Source of the DNA: Alphaproteobacteria bacterium
Lineage (GTDB): Bacteria > Pseudomonadota > Alphaproteobacteria > Micavibrionales > Micavibrionaceae
Direction of reading: 5' to 3'
DNA: 48,622 nt
NCBI GenBank assembly: GCA_002401695.1
Contig: NVTV01000008.1
Span: 11,576-60,197, forward strand
Shown: one piece after another, positions 33,944-40,392 of the stretch
Layout: each line of letters starts with the position of its first letter
Position numbering within the stretch: position 1 is the stretch's first letter
The notes under the pieces: model-generated
What the model saw: the letters and a program-made list of their open reading frames with translations, nothing else
Told to the model about the DNA's origin: nothing
The model's database searches: none
Made by a program: the position numbers and the translations under genes

Positions 33944-35440
33944 ATGTTTGCCAAGCATCCAAAAGGGCTTTCAATAATAATATTTACTGAAATTTGGGAA
34001 AGGTTCAGTTTCTTCGGTATTCGTGCGCTGCTCATTCTTTTCTTAATTAATAAATTAGAATTTACTGATGCCAGTGCTTTCCAACTTTACGGTGCTTTCT
34101 TTACCCTTATGTATGGTGCCCCTGTGATTGGCGGGTATGTTGCGGGCAGATATCTCGGGTATGTTAATTCTGTGATTACGGGAAGCCTGTTAATGGCCAT
34201 TGGCTCTTTTCTTTTAGGAGTATGTGCGGGTATATTAGAGCCTAATGATGCCATTGGTATTCTAAGTTATGTAAACTTAGAATCCATTGTATTTTATGGC
34301 TCTTTTGCACTATTGGGTGTGGGGTTAGGATTGGTAAAACCTAGTCTGGCAAGCATAATGTCTGCCCTTTATGAAGGTAAAGATGAGATCAGAGATTCTG
34401 GTTTTACTTTTTATTATATAGGAATCAACTTTGGCGCGGCATTAGCGGCTATTTCAATTGGCTATATTGGACAGAAAGTTGGTTGGATGTATGGTTTTTT
34501 TCTAACCAGCGCGGCTATGATAATTGGCTTGATCACCATTCTTTACGGTAAAAAAATATTTAATTCCGTTCTGCATGAAACCCTTCATTCTCAAAATAAT
34601 TTAAATGGCTCTGTAAGGTCAATAGCTCTTTATGCTGGAGGGATTGTTACGGCACTTATTATTTTCTGGTGGCTTGTTCAAAGTTTTCAGCTGGCTGGCT
34701 GGATTATTCTAATACTAGGCATTCTCTCAATAGTGGGCACAATTTTTTATGCGATCGTATATCTTGAACCGTTAGCACGCGATAAGTTGATGGTTTCTTT
34801 CATCATTATTATAATAGGTACCACCTTTTGGGTCCTCCTCGCACAGACCGGAGGGGCTTTGACATTATTTACCGACCGGGTCGTGGATAAAAATCTATGG
34901 GGTATAAATTTGGAAGCATCACAATTCCAAGCATTTAATCCCCTCTTTATTATTTTTTTAGGCCCCTTGATGGGATTGCTTTGGCCGGCTCTTAAAAAGA
35001 GAGACCTTGAACCAATTGGAACAGTCAAATTCGGTGCAGGATTATTAATCATGGCGTCTGGCTTCTGGTTTATTTCGATCATTAGCAGCCACACCAATGG
35101 TGAATTAATAGGGGCATGGTATCTTATCCTGACTTATTTACTCATTACGATTGGTGAACTTCTTGTCGGCCCTATTTCTTTATCATTAATCTCAAAACTT
35201 TCACCACGTAATTTGACCGGAATGATGATAGGTATCTGGTTTTTGTCGAGTGCTGTATCTGAATTTATAAGTGCCAAATTAGCTACGCAATTTACGTCTA
35301 CAGACTTCACCGCAGGAAGTATAACGACTTGGGCTATGTTATATGGTGAGTTATTTGAATTTCTAGCTATCATTGCCGTTATTTCTGGAGCTTTTTTACT
35401 CGTCCTTACTCCAATTTTTAAATCTAAACTAAAGATTTAA
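33944..35440 (+). CDS. POT/PTR-family proton-dependent oligopeptide transporter
   Basis: This 498-residue, 12-to-14-helix protein has the PTR motif EIWERFSFFGIRALLILFL (about 16-34), close to ExxERFxYYG, and further family-like segments. POT carriers move di- and tripeptides with protons across the inner membrane, and some take peptidomimetics. It ends 2 bp before an IS6 copy but appears complete (FKSKLKI). With the TBDR and serine hydrolase it gives a full route from outside to cytoplasm, which supports a peptide-like substrate for this module. Confidence 0.9.
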   Translation: MFAKHPKGLSIIIFTEIWERFSFFGIRALLILFLINKLEFTDASAFQLYGAFFTLMYGAPVIGGYVAGRYLGYVNSVITGSLLMAIGSFLLGVCAGILEPNDAIGILSYVNLESIVFYGSFALLGVGLGLVKPSLASIMSALYEGKDEIRDSGFTFYYIGINFGAALAAISIGYIGQKVGWMYGFFLTSAAMIIGLITILYGKKIFNSVLHETLHSQNNLNGSVRSIALYAGGIVTALIIFWWLVQSFQLAGWIILILGILSIVGTIFYAIVYLEPLARDKLMVSFIIIIIGTTFWVLLAQTGGALTLFTDRVVDKNLWGINLEASQFQAFNPLFIIFLGPLMGLLWPALKKRDLEPIGTVKFGAGLLIMASGFWFISIISSHTNGELIGAWYLILTYLLITIGELLVGPISLSLISKLSPRNLTGMMIGIWFLSSAVSEFISAKLATQFTSTDFTAGSITTWAMLYGELFEFLAIIAVISGAFLLVLTPIFKSKLKI

Positions 35441-35442
35441 AT

Positions 35443-36172
35443 GGCACTGTCAAAGTAAACTGAAACTAGTCAAAGAAGTATCGAATTACACATACTTATG
35501 CCACGAATGTACGCCATTCAGTCATAGATTCTGAACGAAATTTCTTAAATGTCTGTCTGTTTACGAGGTGCCGTTCTCCGCTAAAATGATTGTATATCTG
35601 ACTGTGAATTGAGGTGAATCTTTGGAGAGTTTCTTCTTTTCTAAAGCCCTGCATGGCATATTCCCGTCGTCGGAAAAGTAGGTGACTATTTTCAGCCCGA
35701 TTGTTTAATCGACTTCCGGCTTCTTGCTTGTTTTGGCAACCTAGTTCTTTCACGGCAGCTCGGTAAGACCTGAGCTTATCTGTGACGATAGCCATCGGTC
35801 GTCCATAGTGCTTTATGAGAGATTTCAACACTTTCAGCGCGGCTTTCTTGTCACGTCGTTTTGTTACAACAGCGTCAAGGACTTCACCTTCATGGTCGAC
35901 TGCGCGCCAAAGGTAATGCGTTTCTTTCTGATTTTGGCCGCAAGGGCGGGGCCAAAGCGGTTCCACCATAATCTGATGGATTCATAACTTATATCTACGC
36001 CTCTTTCATAGAGCATATCTTCACCCTGCCGAAGCGATAATGGATATCTGATATAAAGAAGCAAAGCCAACTGGATGATTGCAGGATTATGTTTGTAATA
36101 TTTAAATGAAATGTTCATTGAACCAAAATAATTAATTAGGAATTCGTTGCAACAAGTTCCTTTGACAGACCC
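35443..36172 (-). mobile_element. IS6-family element with internal deletion
   Basis: The ends read GGCACTGTCAAAGTAAAC (35443-35460) and, inverted, GGGTCTGTCAAAGGAAC (36156-36172), similar to other IS6 ends here. It is 730 bp, shorter than the 808-bp copy at 6071. No target duplication is seen. Its right 78 bp match 6879-6956. Confidence 0.8.
35496..36118 (-). pseudogene. IS6-family transposase with deletion and frameshift
   Basis: The N-terminal piece (start at ATG 36118, reading MNISFKYYKHNPAIIQLALL) keeps the helix-turn-helix up to ALAAKIRKKR. About 25 codons are then missing, including the first catalytic Asp (IDEVF in the copy at 6126). The other piece continues in another frame from THYLWRAVDHEG through IVTDKLRSY to TEWRTFVA. 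It is inactive. Confidence 0.85.
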
Positions 36173-36223
36173 GCCGGATGGGAACATGGGAACTTTCCGC
36201 CCTATTGTTCAGTCGGTTTGTGG

Positions 36224-36268
36224 AGAGGTGGTCCCAGAAGATAGGACAGTGTGTTAAGCTTTTATTTT
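36224..36268 (+). mobile_element. Solitary 45-bp IS3 end
   Basis: AGAGGTGGTCCCAGAAGATAG, cut short here, and the following TTAAGCTTTTATTTT match the OrfA-side end of the IS3 at 48353 with one change. The rest of the element is gone; it runs into the Doc-like gene, whose stop (36262) lies inside this end. Confidence 0.75.
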
Positions 36269-36666
36269 AATTTGACAGTATTTATCAAAGCGATATTCTC
36301 CGAAATCCACATATGTAGCTCAGCTTCTGATATTGTCTTATCAGCCACACCAACTATTGTTAGAACACACATTTCATCACTAGCTATCAGTTCATAGCCG
36401 TTAAGTGCCAGAAATAATTCTGCTGCAACTAATGCAGTGCGCTTATTACCATCCACAAAAGGATGATTACGTATTATTCCGTAGGCATAGGATGCAGCTA
36501 ATCCTGCAATATCTGGATTGCCGTAAGAGGACAAATTATGTGGCCGAGCCAAAGCAGAATCTAGAAGGTTCACATTCCTAATACCAATAGCCCCGCCATG
36601 ATCTGACAACTGTTCTTCATGGACGGCAAGAATTATCTCTTGCTCTATCCAGTATATTGTTGTCAT
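36262..36666 (-). CDS. doc: Doc-type toxin (Fic/Doc family)
   Basis: This 134-residue protein has the Doc active-site motif HPFVDGNKRTA, the form used by Doc kinases that phosphorylate EF-Tu. The N-terminal IYWIEQEIILAVHEEQLSDHGG is also typical. It overlaps the upstream antitoxin by 4 bp (ATGA), so the two are coupled. The last residues and the stop run into an IS3 end, so the C-terminus could be slightly altered (ALINTVKLK). It likely slows translation when the antitoxin is degraded, and may stabilise the surrounding mobile region. Confidence 0.9.
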   Translation of the reverse strand: MTTIYWIEQEIILAVHEEQLSDHGGAIGIRNVNLLDSALARPHNLSSYGNPDIAGLAASYAYGIIRNHPFVDGNKRTALVAAELFLALNGYELIASDEMCVLTIVGVADKTISEAELHMWISENIALINTVKLK

Positions 36667-36884
36667 TTGGCTAGCTCGTGCAAAGCAGTTCGGCGTTTTT
36701 TCATTATTTTGCGGGCCATATCCATTTGCGTGCCAAACTCAGGGTTGTAAGGTGTTAAGCGATAACCATCAGGAGATTCCGTTAACCAGAGATGATCCCC
36801 TTTGACCAGCTTAAGTTTTGCCAAGGTTTCTTTTGGCAAAATCACTCCAACGGAATTGCCCACTTGCATAAGTTTGAGTTCCAC
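36663..36884 (-). CDS. AbrB/MazE-like antitoxin
   Basis: The best start is GTG at 36884, with AAAGGA 6 nt before it, giving 73 residues. The open frame extends back to 37070 but those residues look unrelated. The sequence MQVGNSVGVILPKETLAKLKLVKGDHLWLTE is a swapped-hairpin AbrB domain, followed by PDGYRLTPYNPEFGTQMD and a basic C-terminus (KIMKKRRTALHELAK) that probably wraps the toxin. It would bind the operon promoter and neutralise the Doc partner. AbrB-Doc pairs of this type are known beside the more usual Phd-Doc. Confidence 0.85.
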   Translation of the reverse strand: MELKLMQVGNSVGVILPKETLAKLKLVKGDHLWLTESPDGYRLTPYNPEFGTQMDMARKIMKKRRTALHELAK

Positions 36885-37124
36885 AATACGTCCTTTCACG
36901 TTATTACGTATGTTAATACGAAAAAACAAAAAATTCAATAAAATTAGGCTAAATAAGTTTTTTGTCTCTTTAAATGTTAATGACATTCTTTCTGCAGATA
37001 ATGTGAACTTATTTGCAGAGTTGTCATAGAGGGGCCGTCTATGGTCTTTTGGTGCGATTAAGGCCGCCATAGACTTAATGTGTCTCTACGGCCCTTAAAA
37101 TAGCTTGTTTGCAGATGAGAAAAG

Positions 37125-37145
37125 CGCACAAAATTACGCACAAAA
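37125..37145. repeat. Two CGCACAAAA direct repeats, 12 bp apart
   Basis: CGCACAAAA occurs at 37125-37133 and 37137-37145, about 50 bp before the first tRNA-fMet 3' half. The similar CTAGCACA pair at 48120-48139 has the same 12-bp spacing before the second tRNA half. Such repeats look like integrase arm sites, which is an inference. Confidence 0.45.
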
Positions 37146-37196
37146 CTTGACACGGTATAAATTTATTGTTATATATTATATAGTTAACTAATGGTT

Positions 37197-37248
37197 TATC
37201 AGGCTTATAACCTGAAGGTCGAAGATTCAAATCCTACCCCCGCAACAA
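37197..37248 (+). repeat. 3' half of tRNA-fMet (attachment-site-like copy L)
   Basis: From TATCAGG (37197) onward the sequence follows the 3' half of an initiator tRNA: anticodon stem TCAGG/CCTGA, a loop with TAT instead of CAT, AAGGTCG, T-loop TTCAAAT, then CCTACCCCCGCAACA. The 5' half of a tRNA is not present. It matches the copy at 48194-48245 at about 46 of 52 positions. Integrases often use tRNA 3' ends, so this is a candidate element boundary, not a working tRNA. Confidence 0.75.
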
Positions 37249-37256
37249 ACGTAAGC

Positions 37257-37281
37257 CATTGATAACAAACAATTATCAATG
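37257..37281 (+). terminator. Hairpin after tRNA-fMet copy L
   Basis: CATTGATAA (37257-37265) pairs perfectly with TTATCAATG (37273-37281) around a 7-nt loop; TATTTACTATTTTT follows. It resembles a tRNA terminator. Positions 37282-37561 hold no gene I can support, apart from another inverted repeat (TGCCCTACC 37399-37407 with GGTAGGGCA 37433-37441). Confidence 0.55.
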
Positions 37282-37561
37282 TATTTACTATTTTTGGGTC
37301 ACGCCCAGACCCCCCCGTTGGGCACCAATTGGGCAACATCTGAAATCCATAATCAGAAACAAACTCCAGCCACCATCAGCAAATTTCAGCCATTGAACTG
37401 CCCTACCCCATATATGGTCATAGGTAGGGCATGGGGAACGTCATAAACCAGATCAAAAGAAATAAGAAGGTTTCTTCTCCTGGTGGGCGGATGAGCTTTT
37501 AGGCGTGGTGCGGGCGACTTTAAGAAATATCATTATTCCCGATGAAAAGACGGCGCGGATT

Positions 37562-38515
37562 TTATTTTCTGAGAAACAGACTATTGTCAGGGTCCAGAGT
37601 TAATATGTGGGCACTATCGGCGAGAATGCGAAAGCCGTGGCCATAGCCGATGCCGGTATATTTATTTATATATATATGCCATCCAACGGTTGTCTGCACC
37701 CGGTGCCGTGAGAAAGATTCCCGTAAAATATCATCGTTAAAGGTTGAGCTGACGTATAACCCTAAAAATTTGCCCTTTCCCTAACAGACATAGCCCAGTT
37801 TATAGTTTTTTTTGAGTTTCTTGAATTCGGGGGTCTTTTTCTGGAGGCAGTAATTTTGTGCCAAAATCCAAATGACTTTGCCAGCATCTTCGTCATCTTC
37901 GCCGAGGAGTTGCTGGCTTTTAACGAGATATCGGAGAAGGGTTCTTTCTTCCTCTTTGAGTTGTGCGGTCAATCCATATAGAGAATAAAGCTGTTTCAAA
38001 TAATGAAGCAATCTGTAATCGTCTTCTTTGTCGTCCTTCAGAAGGGAAATACTTTCAAGAACCAGCAAGGTTGCCTGCGCATAATTTTTGTCAGAAATGA
38101 CAAGTTTGTAATAAAGGTGACGGCTCATATTTGTTGTTTTATGGGAGAGGCCGAGATGATTTTTTGACAGAATATAAGCTTCTTTTACCCGGATAGGGAC
38201 GTCGCTCAGCCGTTTTGCCTTGTCATAATATCGGTTGAGATTTTTAAGCATATTGATGTATCTGGCATCATTATGTTGATCAAGGGCTTCGGCACCCTTG
38301 AGTATTTGTTCGCCGTATTTAATGGCACGACCCCATTTTTTCTGCCGGCTGGCCTTATCTGCTTTGAGGATAACCCTTCCTAATTTCTTTTCCGTCCAGT
38401 CGGTTTGATTGGCATAAACGGGTACAGAAAATATCAGCAAAAAAAAGGGTAGAAACAGGATTTTTCTTATCACGGTGCACGTTCCAAAATAATTACTCGG
38501 GTTACTTTTTATCAC
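37562..38515 (-). CDS. Secreted TPR-like protein, interrupted by an amber codon at 37781
   Basis: The first part (37781-38515, GTG start) is 244 residues: a signal peptide (KILFLPFFLLIFSVPVYA|NQ) and a mature helical region with TPR-like spacing, rich in Leu, Tyr and Lys, ending in NYKLGYVC. The same frame then continues past TAG 37781-37783 for another 72 codons (GKGKFLGLYVSSTF, then RHRVQTTVGW, YTGIGYGHGFRIL and DPDNSLFLRK) to TAA at 37562. The continuation looks like real protein rather than noise. A nonsense mutation is likely; the intact form would be about 316 residues. It diverges from the ECF sigma operon. Family and role are unknown. Confidence 0.6.
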
Positions 38516-38584
38516 AGCATAGGTTTTTTTTGAGAGAAAGAAAAGCCATGGTGTGTCAAGTTGGGGCGTTGATTAGAAAAAAAT

Positions 38585-38611
38585 TGGCCAGTTTGATTTA
38601 CTGTCACGTCT
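38585..38611 (+). promoter_or_regulatory. Candidate ECF promoter of the sigma/FecR operon
   Basis: TGGCCAGTTTG (38585-38595) is followed after 7 bp by GTCACGTCT (38603-38611). The same two blocks with the same spacing occur at 40312-40338 before the TBDR. CGTCT is a common -10 in iron-type ECF promoters. It lies about 65 nt before the sigma start. Confidence 0.65.
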
Positions 38612-38677
38612 TAAGTCTATGAGGACTTATGCGTCTGTTGCGTGATATGGTTCGGATAGAAAGTGCACATTAAGACC

Positions 38678-39253
38678 ATGGACAGAAAAAGTGAAATAAA
38701 TAAGGGGCCCCCCCCTCTGGACACGAAAGGTGGCCAAGGACGTCATGATTTTATCTTGGATATATTTATGGCGCATAAGAGGCCCCTGTCCCTGTTTCTG
38801 AAGAGAACGCTTGTTGCGACCGAAGAGGTGAATGATGCTATGCAGGAAATTTATCTTCGTCTATTGCGGCTTGAAAATATTGAAGTCGTGCACCTTAACC
38901 CAAAAGCCTATTTGTTCCGGATTGCGGCCAATCTGGTGAATGATGGCATAAGGAAGAAATATACGCGCCACATGAAACAGCATTTCGCCATTGATGAGCA
39001 GGAGCTGAAATGTTTGGCACCTACGCCGGAAGATAATGTAGACAGGGCTCAGCAAATGACTCTGTTGAAAAAAGCGTGTGACAGTTTGAGTGCAGAGGAA
39101 AGACGTATATTTTTTCTGCATAGGGTAAACAAGATGACGTATCAGGAAATCTCCGTTGAAATGGGCGTTTCACCAAGAACCGTCAGGAGGCTCGTGGTGC
39201 AAACCCTCAGCTTTTTGCAAGGTCAGATTAAAAAACAAGGAAGAGCTGTATGA
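38678..39253 (+). CDS. ECF sigma factor (FecI-like)
   Basis: This protein of about 190 residues (GTG at 38663 is an alternative start) has sigma region 2 (DAMQEIYLRLLRLENI and PKAYLFRIAANLVNDGIRKKY) and region 4 (LSAEERRIFFLHRVNKMTYQEISVEMGVSPRTVRRLV). It overlaps the downstream fecR-like gene by 4 bp (ATGA). By analogy with FecI it is held by the anti-sigma FecR until the TBDR with an STN domain signals substrate binding, then directs RNA polymerase to the receptor promoter. A promoter-like pair upstream of both operons supports autoregulation. Confidence 0.9.
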   Translation: MDRKSEINKGPPPLDTKGGQGRHDFILDIFMAHKRPLSLFLKRTLVATEEVNDAMQEIYLRLLRLENIEVVHLNPKAYLFRIAANLVNDGIRKKYTRHMKQHFAIDEQELKCLAPTPEDNVDRAQQMTLLKKACDSLSAEERRIFFLHRVNKMTYQEISVEMGVSPRTVRRLVVQTLSFLQGQIKKQGRAV

Positions 39254-40278
39254 GACATTCTACAAAGGATACCGTGATACGGCCCGTTTCCAAGGCGGCG
39301 TTCTGGCATGAAAAAATTACGATAGACGATATGACCGATGAGGATATGTCAGCCTTCCAGATATGGCTGGAGGAAGATCCTGATAATGAATGGGATTTTG
39401 CGGAATGCAGTGAAATATGGGCGGCCAGTGAAAGCTTTGATTTTTGGTCAGCTGTGGAGCATCAGGAGGGGGCGGTTCATGTAAAGCCCGTTTATTTCTG
39501 GAAAAATATACAGAATAGAAAAATATACGGCATAGTTTCTGCCATGGCGGCCTGTCTACTTATTCTGTTTTTGCTCCGTCCCTATGGGTACTCAGGACAA
39601 ATTTATGAGACAGATGTGGGCGAACAGCGGGTTGTTGTATTGGCGGATGGTTCGAGGGTGCATTTGAACACAGCGACAAGGCTGAATGTTAATTATTCGG
39701 ATCAAAAGCGCGATATTAGCCTTCTGGCGGGAGAGGCCTTTTTTGATGTGGCAAAGGATGCCATGCGTCCCTTTGAAGTCGCTGCGGGCCATGCGCTGGT
39801 ACGTGCAATAGGCACACATTTTTATGTGCGCACTGAAAAAGGACAGGTGCAGGTCACGGTAACCGAAGGGCGGGTGGAGGTCTCCTCCCCACAATCGCTG
39901 GGTGAGGGGGAAAGTCCCTTAAAACTTATTGCCGGGCAACAGCTGAACTATGACGCAGCCGGTGTAATTTCACCGGTGAGAAAGATGGCCACAAAACGCG
40001 CCATTGCATGGCGGTCAGGAAATATCAATTTTTCTGGAACCCCTTTGACAGAAGTGTTGGCGGAAATTAATCGCTATACTAAAACGCCTATCATTATCGG
40101 TGATGAAAGACTAAAGGAATATAAGGTCAGTGGAGCCTTCAGAATTGATGAAATTGATACATTGATCGATGGGCTTGAACATGCATTTCCCATTGTTGCG
40201 TTGAGAAAAGATGGTAAAATTATTTTGGTTGCAAAAAACACAAAACTGCCAATAAATCCACCAAATAATCAGATATGA
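39250..40278 (+). CDS. FecR-like anti-sigma/signal-transducing membrane protein
   Basis: This 342-residue protein has an N-terminal DUF4880-like segment that binds sigma (AAFWHEKITIDDMTDEDMSAFQIWLEEDPDNEWDF, 16-50). One membrane helix follows (about 93-108, VSAMAACLLILFLLRP). The FecR domain covers about 120-205 (VGEQRVVVLADGSRVHLN, AGEAFFDVAKD, RAIGTHFYV). A C-terminal STN-like/DUF4974 domain contains SGTPLTEVLAEINRYTKTPIII. It links the periplasmic signal from the receptor's N-terminal domain to the sigma factor inside. The gene order sigma-FecR-TBDR is the standard cell-surface signalling set. Confidence 0.9.
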   Translation: MRHSTKDTVIRPVSKAAFWHEKITIDDMTDEDMSAFQIWLEEDPDNEWDFAECSEIWAASESFDFWSAVEHQEGAVHVKPVYFWKNIQNRKIYGIVSAMAACLLILFLLRPYGYSGQIYETDVGEQRVVVLADGSRVHLNTATRLNVNYSDQKRDISLLAGEAFFDVAKDAMRPFEVAAGHALVRAIGTHFYVRTEKGQVQVTVTEGRVEVSSPQSLGEGESPLKLIAGQQLNYDAAGVISPVRKMATKRAIAWRSGNINFSGTPLTEVLAEINRYTKTPIIIGDERLKEYKVSGAFRIDEIDTLIDGLEHAFPIVALRKDGKIILVAKNTKLPINPPNNQI

Positions 40279-40311
40279 TGGGCCGTTTTTTTGATATTTG
40301 AGCAAAAAAAA

Positions 40312-40338
40312 TGGCCAGTTTGGTCAAGCGTCGCGTCT
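40312..40338 (+). promoter_or_regulatory. Candidate ECF promoter of the STN-type TBDR
   Basis: TGGCCAGTTTG (40312-40322), 7 bp, then GTCGCGTCT (40330-40338). One base differs from the site upstream of the sigma gene within these two blocks. It ends about 55 nt before the receptor start. Confidence 0.65.
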
Positions 40339-40392
40339 ATACCCTTTTGCTGCAACTACAGTAGCATTAAAAATTTTTTAGGGAGTAGATAA

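Noticed and set aside
6071..36172. A single composite transposon flanked by the two IS6 copies
   Set aside because: The copies are in opposite orientation, both have broken transposases, lack target duplications, and the 29 kb between them contains several other insertions.
37481..37603. A short plus-strand frame starting WWADELLGVVRATLRN
   Set aside because: It has no start codon or ribosome site and partly overlaps, on the opposite strand, the more protein-like extension of the TPR-like gene.
6126..37783. An altered genetic code in which TAG and TAA encode Gln
   Set aside because: TAA, TAG and TGA all end clearly complete genes here, and the in-frame stops fall mostly in decaying transposases. 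Ordinary nonsense mutations are the simpler explanation.
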